A DNA stretch of 64,000 nt from Syngnathus acus (GCF_901709675.1 NC_051100.1:5022001-5086000); one strand, 5' to 3'; counted from the first letter of the stretch, positions 47,073 through 60,489 are shown. Numbers and translations are program-made. Notes: generated by a model from the letters alone, not told the origin.

Positions 47073-50000
47073 CATGCAAGAAAACGCCGCCGATCCGCCA
47101 CCGTCGCTGTCTCAGCTCTTAAGGGAGAGCTACCTGGCCGAGGCCCGGGCCCAACAGCGTCACAGCGAAATGAGCCGCTCCGACGCGTCGTCGTCACGCC
47201 TTCAGATTTTTGGTTCGCTCAAAGGAAAGGCCGAAGACCCGACGGGGCTCCACGAGAGCCAATTGCCGGACCTGTCGGCGTTCCTCAGCCAAGAAGAGCT
47301 GGATAAGAGCGTGAACTTGGCCCGCCAGGCCATCGGACATGAGCCCCGTGACGAGAGGGTAGAGGTCAAAGCCGCCGTGGCTCCAAATGCCTCGGCATCC
47401 ATTGCTTCATCTACGACGTCCTCGGTTCACCTCACAAAGACCCCTCCGGTTCCTTACGTGCCCTCCGCCACGATGCCTTTTGCACCGCCAGTCGATTTGC
47501 CAGCAACACAACCGAAGCTAGCACTGGACAGAAAACCACAGGCGGCCTCCATGCGGCAGGACAACAGCACGAGAAACAATAGCGAAGGTCTAAACCACTT
47601 GAACAAGTCAACCGGGAACTCCCCATTTGGGGCGGAGACCCAGTCCAAGAAGGAGTTCCTTAACAAGGCGGCCGACTTCATTGAAGAACTCTCGTCTCTC
47701 TTCAAGGCAAACACCTCGAAACGGATACGACCGAGGGCGTGCAAAGCCCATCGGAGTCGGAACCAGAACAAGAGCCAGAACGATGGAACAATTTACTCCG
47801 ACGGCTCAGATAGCAGAGAGCGCTCGGCTATGCCTACGGACCTGGATGAGGACGGGCCCGATCCCGATGTTAGCCACCAGCCAGAGATCCAGCTAGACTC
47901 AGGGATTGGTCATGTGGAGTTAGAGGACAGTAGGATTACTGAGGCGCAGCAGTTTGACTCCAAAGAGTTGGAGGTGCCCGAAAGCTTCATTTTGACACAA
48001 GCTCAGCCGCGTGCAGATGAGCCATCAACTGAGCCACCTCATTTTATCCAAAAACTGAAAAGCAGAGAAGTTCTGGAGGGTAGCAAAGTCCAGTTAGACT
48101 GCATCGTCAGAGGACAGCCTACACCTGAAGTCCGGTAAGGAGCAAAAAATCTGCAACGCATTCATATCTTCAAACAAAAGTGTGACGCATCAGATTTAAT
48201 TGCTCATGTGAGTGCAATTTAAATGGACGGATTAATTTTGGGATAATTTAGGCATTTCTGTTGCCGTAAGTGTTGATGTTGCACACCAATGTGTTAAAAA
48301 AAAATCAGATATGGTCATTTAATGGTAATCGGGCACTTGGGCCTAGAGTGAATATATGCAGCCTTTGGTTAAACAGAATCACTGCCTCAAATATCTGGAG
48401 GAAAGATTAGGCAACACCCTTAACAGTTACTGTGTAAAAATAAGCAAACCACCGATAATAGTAAAACGTAAAAGCAGTTCAACTCAATCTTAACTTTACC
48501 GTATTAATGAGCTGCACTGCTACAAATCAACTACAAACAATATAAATATATAATATATCGAAATATATTTACTTGAGATGACAATCGTCTGAAAATTTTA
48601 AATTGCTGTAGACACAACAGCACGGAGACGACGTACTACAGTATAGGCGAGGTAGAGGGGAGGAGGGGGCATGCTCTAGGTCGTCCTACTGAGCATTGTT
48701 GAGGCACTAACGTATACTTGCGCCGGGAGAATGCGAGCGCTCTGCCATTTTTAGCCTGGACTGCCACAGCGAGCTGTGGTCTCGTCTGATAATGGAACCA
48801 ACTGAGCTCTTGGCAGCAGCATGAACACGAGTGGCACCTTGGTAAGATGCTTTAATTGCTCTTTAGTGGAAACTTTACATTGTTTCTCCGTTTAATTTTT
48901 TGTCGTTGTGTAAGTTGTTTTGTAAAAGTTACTTACTCCCTAAAATATTTCTCAAAGCTTAATTTTATACTATTGACCTGATTTTGGCTTCTCGCTTGAC
49001 TAGGGACTGTTTCAAGGACTTATTTGTCATTTCTAATTGATCTGATTGGTTGTATTTGTGTGTTGAGAAGTTTGCATGACGTGAGTTTGGTGAGGGATTC
49101 TCCTTGCTAGATTTGAGCCGCAGAAAGAAAATAGCTCTGACAGGTGCAGCGAGGAGAAGCACACCAACCATCCTCTTTACTACTCATGTTTTTAATTTAG
49201 ACTCTTACTCATGACAAATGACTCTTGTGGCAGAACATGCTGCAGTGAGGCATGAAAAAGAATTCCAGTGTGCTTTTACTGGGTCTTTACAATTGGACAT
49301 TATGAGCATGTAAGTTCCAATCAGTTGAGTTTGACGGCAGCATTGAATCTGATTTACTGACAACATCTCGCCAGGGTCACGCCTCATTCCTCTTTGATTA
49401 TTGGCTGGATTTTTAGAAAGCTTGAGCACTCATCCACTGAAAATAGATGTTGCGAGGGGCTATTGCTCATGTTGCTGCATAACGCATTGGAAGTCAGTCC
49501 GCTGTAAAAATACATTCGTTGAAATTATTATTTATTTTTTTAAAGTTGCTGACTAAAAGTTAGTCTCGACTTTCTTAGAATATTGGAGATGACTCAATAA
49601 AAACTGATATGGGAACGTCCATGATCGTGTCTGTAGTTTGCAGTGGTGTAGAATTGCGATAAATACCATACGCAACATATTACAAAGATATCTACAACAA
49701 CAATAATCGACTTATCAAATGAATACCTTAAAAACAGGCGTCGTTTTTATAGCGAAGACGAGAAAGCAAGCTTCATGAAACAATGTTCATGCTGCCCAAT
49801 TGCAGGTGGTTCTGTGAGGGCAAGGAGTTGGAGAACAGCCCCGACATCCAGATCATCACCAATGGTGAGCTGCACTCTCTGATCATCACAGAGGCTTTTG
49901 AGGAGGACACCGGACGTTACTCCTGCTTCGCATCCAACCTTTACGGAACTGACTCTACCTCAGCTGAGATTTATATCGAAGGTGATTTCCTTACTTGTCA

Positions 50001-53000
50001 TTGAAACCTGTTTGCCCGTTTCTTTGCAGACATCAAAATCACTTTTTGGAAACGGTCACTAGAGTGGTTGAAAAAGTTTGAGAACCTCTGCTTTACAGAA
50101 CTCGTATAAAATTTTCAAATGCACGTGTGAACCTACAGGTGCATCCTCTTCAGACTCTGAGGGGGAACTACACTTTGAGTAAGTTCTCCTGCCCTGCCCA
50201 TTTCAATTTAAAGCTGTATAAATCACAATATTGGGAATGTTACTTCTTTGTTTTCATTGTGAAAGGCTACAGGACAACGAACCAAACTCCAAACCACTTT
50301 CAAGCCAAATCCCGACAGAAGTTAGAGACTCTTCAACAAATCAAACCGCCGGAGAACCAGCAGAGGAGCTCAGCACCCTTGTGAACCAGAAACTCCCAGT
50401 TCCTGTCCAGACGATAACCAACTCACCTCCAAGCCCAGAACTTTCTCAATCATCAGCAGCTTATCCAGAAGAGACTGAAACACAAGACCTCACAGAGGGT
50501 CAGTTGTTATCCCAGGCTGCTTTGCTAACAGCCACACCGCAGCTTTTAAACCCGCCGCTCCCCAACGCAGCTCAAACGGCTCAACCTGAGGTAGAACAGC
50601 CGAAACACTTTCTATCATTAGCGTTGCATTTATCCTGATAAGATGTTGCTTTTTTTTTTGTGTGCCCAGAATCAAACATCTAGCTTCAACCTCCTGCAAG
50701 GCTTCAACGGGCAAGGCACCATGGCCGCCCCTGTTTTTACAAAGGTAGAATTAGTCTTCAGCGGATTTGTATTTTTTTGTTGTGACTAATTAAGTATGTT
50801 GTTCTCTCATCTCTAGAATCTGCAAGACCTGGTGGCTTCAGAAGGGCAGCTGATAGTGTTAGAGTGCCGTGTGAAGGGAGTGCCGTCCCCTCGAGTGGAC
50901 TGGTACAAGGAGGCAAAAATCATTGAAGACTCCCCTGATTTTAGAATCCTTCAGAAAAGTAAGCACAGACAAAACGACTTGGAAATTTCTAGGAGCAACG
51001 TCAGAAACCAATTATTGACAATGGTGTCCTTTTTTTGTTTTCAGAACCCAGGTCTCCAGCGGAATCAGGTAGCGCTTTTAGGATTCTTCATTTGTAGAAA
51101 ATTCAAATGATTGCCTTAGGTATGTAACATGCTGTGCGCAAACATAGTGCTCTGAAGTGTTTAGTTCTTGGTGGAGACTCCTGCTCCTCTTCTGTACACA
51201 AGCCAGGGCTGCTTTCCTTTGCCTATGCACCTTATAAGGTAGTCTCTCATCCTGCGTGGAACCACCATGGCAGATCATTTCAACCTGCCCTAGATTCAAA
51301 TAGACTCAGCTGCTTCCCAGCGTTTGTGTGCTCTCCCTCGCAAGACTCCCGACAGCAATCCCATCCCAGCAATTCCTTCATGTGAGTATCACTTTTGTTT
51401 CTCCAGAGGAAATATGTACACTGGTCATCGCGGAGGTCTTTAGTGAAGATTCGGGGATGTTTACTTGCACTGCAAGCAACGCTTATGGAGTAACGTCCAG
51501 TACCGCAACACTAAAGGTCAAAGGTAATCATTCTGTTTTCTTTTGGAAAAGGAACTCAGTCATTATGATGAATTATGTTTCTCGTCTGATTTGTTTTTTT
51601 CAGGTAACAGTGTTAACAACCATGCAATGAGACCTTTTTGCACTTTAACTGTGGAGCCCACTCGAGTCCAACAACCTTCCACGTCGGGTCTCACCATCCC
51701 TCCTGTAAAAGCTCAAACTGAGATTGCCCTGACCAATAACATCAAGCCGCACTCCAGCACCATCCGTCTGGATCCGTTAGTCAATAACACCGTCCGTTTG
51801 GACCCCTTAAACACCAGCACCCTTCGTCTGCACCCCAACAACTCCAGCATGCTTCGTCCGGACACCTTGCGTACCGGCCTGCACGATCTGGACTCCAACA
51901 GCTTGTCCAGTAGTCCCAGTCTCAACCCTCGCAGTGTTGGCACCCCCAATTTAGACCCGCTCACACTTCATCAGGAGAACACAGGACAGCTGGCTCCACA
52001 CCCCAAAGCCTTCACTGGACTACCTGCGGTTGAACAGGAAGCATCGGGACCTGACGTCAGTTCCAATCACAAGGCAGGCTCTCACCATCACTATCTCCCC
52101 AACCCACCTCCTAGCTCCTGCCTCAAGTCAGGGGTCCTGACAAACCACAAAGACTCACGCTCCAGCTCAAGAGTCGGCCTGCGTGTACATTTCAAACTAC
52201 CTGAGGCTGAGGAGGCGGAGCCAAATGACACATCTGCTCCACTTTATGAAGACACTTCTGATGAATCGGTCAACAAAGGACCGCCGCCAGTGCTGGCAAA
52301 ACCCAAGCTGTAAGTAGAGCTACTAAGTTTGTGATAATCAAAGAAGGTTCTCAAACAACCTTTGCTCTGTAAGGTCAGGATCCTAAACAGCCTGCTACAG
52401 TACACAAAGATACGATTTTGAATCCCAAATCTCATTTTTAGTCCGCATAATATGAACATCTGACCCTCCCCTTCCTATTCCAGTCCAAATATAAATGCTC
52501 CTCCTTCAGCTCAACTATTAATCGCAATTCACTAACCCATGGAGGTAGACCTCAAATGTGGACGTTCAGGCTTTCCAAAACAAAGGATGGCATTTTCTAC
52601 TTGTAAGTTCACGTGCGTTTCTTATTTTACAGAATTACAATTTCTGCTTATACTGTCATCAGTATCACGTGGTTTCCGATCAACATCCTCAAGAAGTTTA
52701 ATTGCGGCTACTACCTAGGATTGGATTGGAATTTGATCATTTATTTGTTTTTATAAAGGACAAAACAAGAAGGTGATTTAGTAATTGTGGTTGAATATAA
52801 TGTAAACTGTGACTGTAAGACTGAATTTAATCTGCATATTGAGAGTTCCATTGTTGGTTTGTGGCCAACTTGTTGGTGGTCCTTAAAAGGGCAGATCATC
52901 TTCATGCTGACTTTGGCTCACTCCTCTTGGACTTTACAGGACTGACCAGCCGTAATTCATTGGAACACAGAACTGAGCCTCCCTCATGTTCACCATGTAT

Positions 53001-56000
53001 AGAGTCTTTCCAACTCATCTTTTGTGTTACTTGTACTTGATTGACAGGGACCCGGTGCAGCTCCAGCTCCTTCACAACCAGGTTCTTATGGAGCAGCAAC
53101 AGGAGGGTGAACCCCAGACCCAAAGCCACAATCAGCCTTCACTCCAGGTTAAGCCAGAGACCTCAAATTCTCACGAAGGTTCATTCTGGTCCCTCAGAGA
53201 AAAACGCGATTCGCAGTCTTCCTACCTTAACAACAGCTCGCAGTCGACACCCAAGTCTGGATCTCCCCACACCATGACGGCACCTTCAGCGAGTTCTGCT
53301 CCTGCGGTCAACACTCCTCTACGATCCTTTCCATCCACTCCCCAGGTTAAGACGACCTCCCTGGTGACGTTGCCTCCACCTATGCCGCAGCTAAACACGG
53401 CTCCGCCTCTCAGCGTGGCACCTTCGACCCAGATGAACACCATCCATGCCTCCCACCTCAACCTGTCCACGACAGTTGTTGCCAGATCAACACCCACACC
53501 ACAGTTTTCCTCCCTGCCGGTGTCAAATTTCAATTCAAGCTCCATAAATTCAACGGCTGCCTCACATCATGTCACGTCTCCGGCTGCTTTTCTGAGAAGC
53601 ACCCACGCCTCCCTCATGAATCTAACCGCAACCTCACAGGCTTTCAACTATACCCGACCTAAAGAGTTCATCACGGCTCAAACTTTCTCACCCGTCCGGA
53701 GTCCCTCCCCAACTGAATCCCCAGTCCCGCTTCTCCACGAACTGGCAGCCGAGCTCAACTCCTCCTTGGCCAATTCGCCATTCTCTCCACCGACCAGGAC
53801 CTTCCCCACAAGAGTGCTTCAGTCTCCAACGAGCCCATCATTCATATCCTCACCCACGCCGGGCTCAGCGCCAACCTTAAACAACGCGTACGCTTTCAGA
53901 GCCCAGTCGCCTCCGCAGGCTTCCTCGCCCACCTCTGGCAACTCCTCACCAAGCCCCATCCAAAACCCTGTGGCTTTCCTGAGCTCCATCCTGCCTTCCT
54001 TGAGTCCGTCTCAGCCTACCAACTCCATGGGCCTTCCCAAAGGGGCACCTTTAGGGTATGACTGTTCGCACTAGAGCCCGGCGGGCTGTCACGTGTTTCA
54101 AAACATGTCGTTTGTCTTTCAAGGTTGAAAAAGAAGACACCAAAGACGCGGCTCCCGCCAACAGAAAACATTCGCGAGAGCAAAGAAGCCGTTCTTTATG
54201 ACCTTGAGAAAAAGCTGCAATGTCAAGAAGATCTTCCCATTTTTGCCCATCAGCAGGTACCAAACACACCTTCAGGTAGTTGAATGAGACAGTAGTTTAT
54301 TCAACATGTTAGTACAGTATGTTATCACTAATTTTAAACTAACCAATATTGTAGGCTGGTAGCTAGTCTGGCTTTCAACAGTTATGTGGACAGTAGAGCA
54401 TTTTCCCCTCTTAATTCCCGCTCATTGTGTCCATGTACTATATAACCATGCATAACATTCCTCAGCGCGCTTCTCTATTAGTCGGTTTGTGTGTCGCCGT
54501 GGGAGTTCATAACCCATCCCTATCCTCTCGTAGAAGCGGAGTATTGAGGGGAAAACAGCGAGCAGACCCCTTGTTGGACCAAACATTCCAGCTACTGTCA
54601 TTAACTATGATGAGGTACAAGGATCATCTCATTGCAAGCACTGATCCGAAACGCTAACATGATGACACTTCATTCGGTGCCGGTCGCGTTTGGACACCAT
54701 TTCTCATGCAATAGAATGGTTTGTCCCGACGTTTGACTGGTAACCATTCAAGCATCCATGAACTAATATATCACCTGCACGAAGACATTTATGACATTGT
54801 GCTCATGACTCACTGTTGGTTCAATTCAAATTTCACTCATCTGTCCTTTTAAGTTTCTATTTCCCACGTCCTTATCACACAAGCCAAACGTGACATTAAG
54901 TTCTTAGGCTCTTCGACAGCTTTTTTTCTTCTCTTGAATTTTGTAATCTGATGAGTCAGCGTTATTTTGCAAATACACTGTGTTCTTATTGAATTTCTGT
55001 TCTCTGTTTTACCCTCTCATCTTGCAGCATGAGCTCTTTTTGTGGGAGGGGCTTTCCAGCAGGCATTTTGTCAAACAGATGCTACAGCATGTTGCCAATA
55101 AAGTGGTATTAAGTCATAATATTTATGTTTCGGTTCCAGTATTATATTTTGACTTCAATACCACTACTGTGCTATATCAATACAGTATACGCATGTGATT
55201 ACTGGATAAACTTTCAGAATCTGTGTGCATACATTCTAGTAAGACGATTTCTGGCAGGTAAAAAGGCAAAAAGTACTTGAAGTTTGCTTTCATGGAGCAG
55301 TTTTTCCTCTTTTTTTTTTTTAGGAGTACAAAGTTTCCAATTTTGAGCAGAGATTAATGAGCGAGATAGAGTTCCGCTTAGAGCGAACACCAGTGGAGGA
55401 GTCAGACGATGACGTGCAACACGACGACGTCCCCTCAGGCAAATGCATCGCGCCCATCTTTGACAAAAAACTCAAGAACTACAAGGCCATGGAGGGAGTA
55501 CCTGTTACTTTCTCCTGCAAAGTTGTTGGCATCCCCGTACCTAAGGTGAAACATCGAGTGGTGCGAAAGAGCCCGATACTTTTACGTCAATACCTTAGTC
55601 ATTAATTATTTGTCAACAGGTATACTGGTTCAAAGATGGGAAGCAGATCTTGAGGAAGAATATTCATTATAAAAAAATAAGAGAAGGTGATGGGACGTGT
55701 GCTTTACATATAGAGTCCACAACAGCTGATGACGATGGAAATTACACAATCATGGCAGCAAATCCTCAGGTAACGTAACATCATGAATTGAGCTTCTTTT
55801 TCGCAATCTCATCCTTCCATACGAATTCCGATTCATCATTTGAAAATCAACAGGGACGAATGAGCTGTTCGGGTCATTTGATAATCCAAACAGGACCACC
55901 CCGGAGCAGAATGACCCCCATTAACTCTCAGAGGTAAGCAAAAATACAGATGTCTCCAACAGGGGTTATAAAAAGTCTACACACCCCTGTTGAAAAGCCA

Positions 56001-57322
56001 GTTTTTTTTTTTGTGAGACTCCAATGTTGCTCTTCAACCATGTCATTGACTATTGACGTTAACTCAAGGCAAGCTGATGTGTTTTGACCACAAGAGGGTG
56101 CTAAAGAGCCACACCACCAAAAGAAAATACTGTACTGCAATATCATTGCAATCTTATATAAAGGGGTCAACCGTTAAGGACTTTCTTCAATCTCTTTCAA
56201 TTTCTTTTAGGGTACGAACTCGTGTACAGGAAGTTGAGGGAGAGCAAACCCATGAGCGTTTTTTCCGGCCTCACTTTGTCCAGGCGCCAGGGGACATGGT
56301 TGCACATGAGGGGAGGGTGTGCAGACTAGACTGTAAGGTAGGTAGCATGTTCTGAGCATCACTTTTGCATATTTGCAGGTGCCAGCCTAAAAACGGCTCC
56401 TCATTGCCTTTTAGGTAAGTGGTCTGCCCAACCCTGAACTCATGTGGTTGGTCAATGGTAGGCCCATCTATCCAGATCTTTACCATAAGATGCTGGTCCG
56501 AGAAAATGGTATCCACTCTTTGATCATTGACCCCCTGACACAGAGAGATGCTGGCACGTATACCTGCATTGCTAGCAACAAAGCAGGGCAAAGTTCCTTC
56601 AGTCTAGAACTCAAAGTTGTGGGTGAGTAGATTTCTGATGAAGTGGTGAATAGACAATAGATAAGATTTGAATTTAGATTTTTTTTTTCCCTTCAGAGAA
56701 AGAGATGAAACAACCTCCCCAGTTTGTGGAAAAATTGCAGAACATGGGAATCCCTGAAGGGAACTCCGTCCGGATGGAGTGTCGAGTGACGGGCGTGCCC
56801 CACCCGCTTATATTCTGGAAAAAAGACAACGACACCCTTCCCAGGACACAGAGTAGAATGAGGTTAGTAAGATCTTTGCCGTACATTCCAAGAGAAATGG
56901 TGAAAAGCAACTATGCTTCTGCTTCAGCATGCTGCAGGATGCCACGGGATACGTGTGCCTCCTCATCCAGCCAACCACCAAAGAGGATGCTGGCTGGTAT
57001 ACAGTGTCAGCCAAAAACGAGGCTGGGATTGCGGCTTGCACCTGCAGGCTGGACATCTATGGTACGAAAGTGAGCAGTACCTAGATAAAGCGTCAGCGGC
57101 ATTACTGAAGATTACACATGTGGCCATGTATTATGACCTTCAGCACAGTGGCATCAGAGCGTGCCGGCGCCCATGAAGACGACGCCACGTGGGGTCAGCC
57201 GTTACGCAGCTCTAACAGGCCAAGGGCTCGACATCAAATCGACCTTCCCCACATCGGAGACGAGCCCCTTCCTGTTTTCCAGCTCCCCCGCCGAGGCTAC
57301 GCTGGAGAGCGAGGAGCTGTGA
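47073..57322 (+). CDS. mypn: Myopalladin, Z-disc/I-band Ig protein, 19 coding exons
   Basis: Coding exons: 47073-48134 (ATG 47074), 49806-49981, 50139-50178, 50266-50590, 50670-50744, 50817-50958, 51045-51068, 51407-51523, 51604-52309, 53048-54055, 54124-54256, 55324-55545, 55620-55769, 55854-55933, 56211-56337, 56415-56622, 56697-56862, 56928-57061, 57144-57322. Phases agree; about 1690 aa (human 1320). The ATG was chosen because an acceptor (TTTCTCCAG) ends one base before it and LLRESYLAEA follows, as in human. The N-terminus keeps LPDLSAFLSQEELD and KAADFIEELSSLFK. Five I-set Ig domains lie near residues 326-415, 553-653, 1310-1405, 1438-1530 and 1537-1631, with YSCFASNLYGTDS and FTCTASNAYG in the first two. 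Long Ser/Thr/Pro-rich linkers, larger than human, separate Ig2 and Ig3. Family role: tethers nebulin/nebulette and alpha-actinin at the Z-disc and binds CARP through its N-terminus. Confidence 0.95.
48600..48841 (+). promoter_or_regulatory. mypn: Candidate alternative first exon/promoter inside mypn
   Basis: Within the first coding intron, GCCATTTTTAGCC (MEF2-like, one mismatch) precedes an ATG at 48821 that opens MNTSGTL and runs straight into a strong donor, TTG|GTAAGA, at 48841. The phase fits the exon at 50670 but not the exon at 49806. An internal promoter is an inference; family members such as palladin use several. Confidence 0.3.
51753..51885 (+). repeat. mypn: In-frame degenerate coding repeat in mypn exon at 51604
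   Basis: Four or more imperfect units of about 11-12 residues lie in tandem: STIRLDPLVNN, TVRLDPLNTS, TLRLHPNNSS, MLRPDTLRTG. This corresponds to roughly 33-36-bp nucleotide repeats. Human myopalladin lacks such a block at this position as far as I recall. Confidence 0.6.
55956..56170. mobile_element. Probable MITE fragment in a mypn intron
   Basis: AACAGGGGTTATAAAAAGTC with TACACACCCCTGTTGAAAAG resembles the ends of a widespread fish MITE family. TATATAAAGGGGTC near 56155 may be its other end. Boundaries are unclear. Confidence 0.4.
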
Positions 57323-58098
57323 GGAGCGCCTCCTTGTGGAGGGGAGGGAGAATGTTTACCTACATGGGTCGTTGTGGGATTTGTGTGACGAGTTTGAAGT
57401 GAGACACTCGGAGCAAAGAGTGATTGTGAAATGATTGTGCCATTTGCTAGCACAGTGTCACCATTCCGGTATACGTAGGTCATATCAAGAGTGTTTCACA
57501 AACAGGAAGAAAAAAAAAAAAATGAACACATTTGCCAAGTCTTAGCTTATGAGCCAGCTATGGAGTTGAATTTTGCTCTCCAACAAGTTTGAATGATTAA
57601 CATTTGTTTTTTGTTTTTTTTGTAGTAAGTAAAACAAAAAAATATACAATCTGTTCTCGAAGTAGTATATTTTCCCTTGCAAAAAACTAGTTCTTCTAAT
57701 TTATAATATAATTAAATGTATATGAAAATTAATTTATTTAAAGGAATTTGGGAAATATACTGTATTATTTAAATGGATGATTTAGCATCAGATTGTTTCA
57801 ACCCAAGTGCATTATTTATGTGAATTCATTAGGGTACCGATTCACCTTTTTGCACCATGTTTTCCATGTGTATGCATGTTGATGGCCGACAATGGATTTT
57901 TTTCACAGTTGCAAAGTGTTTTGTAAGTCGCCGAAACGGGATGTCTGAGAGAAGTGAAGTCAAAATTGTTTTAATTGAAACCGATCTTGGCAGTTACAAT
58001 GATTACTTTCCAGAGTTTGGAAAAATATTGACGGAAAGATTCAAGCACCTACTCTACTTCTGTTATGTTGCACACTGTAAAATAGTCTTCAGAATAAA
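57323..58098 (+). other. mypn: mypn 3'UTR
   Basis: Noncoding sequence after the mypn stop. AATAAA at 58093-58098 is followed by a T/GT-rich stretch, a plausible poly(A) site giving a 3'UTR of about 780 nt. Confidence 0.6.
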
Positions 58099-58225
58099 AT
58101 TATATTTATTCAAATGAGTCAAAGTTTTTTTCTGTGCACTACATCAAACATAACCCTTAATCACTGAAATTTCAGATTTCTTTAGGGCTTTGTTTTGACT
58201 ATCTCAAATTCAAAACAAACAGGAG

Positions 58226-58346
58226 ACTCCAGGAGCCAATTAAGCATAGCTAATGAGTCTAATTAGAAGGGAAGAAGGTTCAAATAGGCATAAAATTACA
58301 TTCACCTTACTTGACCCAATTAGACTGTGAGCCTCATTTGACCAGC
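58226..58346. promoter_or_regulatory. Homeodomain-motif cluster next to an E-box
   Basis: CCAATTAAG, GCTAATGAG, TCTAATTAG and CCCAATTAG lie within about 100 bp, followed by the E-box CAGCTG near 58340. Such clustered TAAT cores are typical of conserved noncoding enhancers. It lies between mypn and atoh7. Function is inferred only. Confidence 0.4.
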
Positions 58347-58436
58347 TGCCAGGTCGAGTTGCTTGTTGGCTGTCGCTTGTGTGTGCTGCAAAGTCATAAA
58401 TTTATAATGGGAAAATAACAGTACTCTGAAGGGGAT

Positions 58437-58478
58437 TTTATTATTATTATTATTATTATGGCTGTTATTATTATTATG
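58437..58478. repeat. (ATT)n microsatellite
   Basis: Interrupted ATT trinucleotide repeat, including TTATTATTATTATTATTATG. Confidence 0.9.
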
Positions 58479-59739
58479 AATAATATTAATACAGAGGTGG
58501 GAAACATTATTATTGTTGCTATTATTCAATAATGTTCTCATCTTCAACTTGATGACCATAAACATTCTATTATGTAAATCAAAAATCTCAAACAGGCCTC
58601 ATAGTGTTAATTCCGATCCATATGATAACAGTTACGTTTTGAATGATGAGATGCAGAATGATGCTCATTTTGTAATAGTAATCTGGAGATGATGACTGGA
58701 TTTATGAGACACTTTCTCCCGGGCTAACTAAAACATACGCTTTGTGTCTTAATCTCCATTTCTCCATCAGGGGATGTGGATTTAATGCAGAATGTGTATC
58801 TGTTGAGGCTGACGGGTCACTCGTCAGTTGTGACATATGGCTTTTGTCAACACGCCACAACTGAGTCGTAGGTGCTCAAATGAGCCAATCATAAAACGAG
58901 TTGGAAGAGCATGGCCTCATCTCAGACGACGAGCCCCTCAGACAAGACAAGCAGCAGCTGGCAAACTACATCAATCTGTAATCAATGAACCAACTGGTAG
59001 ATGGGATTATATGCCTAATTGCACAGCTAACCAGTCCAGCCCAAAATGACCAGACAGCATCAGCTTGACCCAATAGGAGAGACAGCCTTTATACTCGGCC
59101 TCCACGATGATTAATCATTCAAAACTTGCCTCTACACCCAAGTCTGGAGTTGCTCAATCCGAAGCTAGGATTGCATAAATGGCACAAATAGAGCAGCGGC
59201 AAATGTGCACAAAGACAAGACAATAATTTAGAAAGTTCTAAAGATAATAGGCATTGTGTTCTCATGGGATTTTGGTATGAGATTTTATTAGAAGAAAAAA
59301 AAAAAATCATTCATGGCTGGAATATTTTAATTATCACTGCAAAACCCCTCACATAACTGCCTTAAAAATAACATTAAAAAATGATTTAAAAAAAGCAAAT
59401 CAAAAAAATTGTCAACGTTTTGTTAGATCTGACTAAAAACTAAACGCTATCCCTTCTAAATTCTTTGTAAAACCTGCCGCTAAATTGTTGCTGAATTTCC
59501 ATCACAGATTGTTTTTCCTCAAAAAAAGATGATTGTTGTATTATATATATTTAATCTATGCATTGTGCCCCTGAATTCTAAATGAAATGTAACCAGATGG
59601 GAAAGACGAGACAGACAAATGATTCTGTCGCTCCCTTTTTTTCTCGGCTTGGTACACAGATCAATTATTTATTCCCCATCTCCATCTGTACTTAACATGT
59701 ATGCCCACCATATTCTAAATCATTCTGAATCCAAATATC

Positions 59740-59960
59740 AATTATTATAACTCAAAGAGTATTAACCCTGAGCTACACGGTGAACAATATCATTTCCAGG
59801 TTTTGGTGCAATAATCTGGGCACCGTGTTGTCCATATTGTTGAAGATCTTTAATCCCCAGATTTTCAGACAAAATCCCTCGGGTTACAAAGCACACTTAC
59901 ACTTGTGTTGCCTCAGGCTAATAATCAGATTATGAGACACAAGTGGTGAAAGGAGATTTG
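59740..59960. promoter_or_regulatory. Candidate upstream enhancer of atoh7 (OTX/CRX-type sites)
   Basis: Contains TAATCC (59851-59856) and the palindrome TAATCAGATTA (59922-59932), a paired-class homeodomain P3 arrangement. E-boxes of CACTTG/CAAGTG type flank them. It is about 0.65-0.9 kb from the atoh7 ATG. Retinal expression of atoh7 makes an OTX/CRX-type enhancer plausible, but binding is not shown. Confidence 0.4.
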
Positions 59961-60386
59961 AGGACGGGCGCACACAAAAAAAAAGCGTTTAGAAATCTCG
60001 TTTGCATATTTATTTGTATGGTCTTCTGAAATAAAATACCGATAGTTATTTTTTTTAAAGATAATTAACAAACGAGGAACAATTTTATCCAGTCAGTGTC
60101 CAGCGGCTAATTTTAAACTTTTTATATAGTGAGCATCTTTCAATGGGAATTCTTGAACATGATGTGGTTTCATCACAGTTTTACACCCAATAAATAGGAA
60201 TAGATCCAAACTAATTTTGTTGTCATCTTTATTAATTAAATTCTTTTGCAGCATCAGTTGTGACGAGTTGTGCAAGCAGATGGCAGACTTTGGTGTTTGT
60301 GACACATGGCACCGAGTGAAGCCTCGGCCGGAGAGCCCAGCCCGAGATAATTGGAATTTCATTAAGGCTTTTTTGTTTGTGTGTGC

Positions 60387-60406
60387 CTGTGTGTGTGTGT
60401 GTGTGT
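60387..60406. repeat. (TG)n microsatellite
   Basis: About ten TG dinucleotides in the atoh7 upstream region. An open frame running through it into atoh7 is not the real N-terminus. Confidence 0.9.
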
Positions 60407-60489
60407 ATTGAGTGTGCATATATACTTTCTATGCATTTGTGTGTATGTGCAGCGAGTGGGTGTGAGGGGGTGGTAGAAGGCAGGGACTC

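Noticed and set aside
47020-47073. Upstream methionine of the mypn frame at 47020
   Set aside because: A splice acceptor at 47071-47072 lies between it and the conserved N-terminus, so the upstream residues are intronic.
49806-50004. Short mypn-frame ORF read as a separate gene
   Set aside because: It is an internal Ig exon of mypn plus read-through into the next intron.
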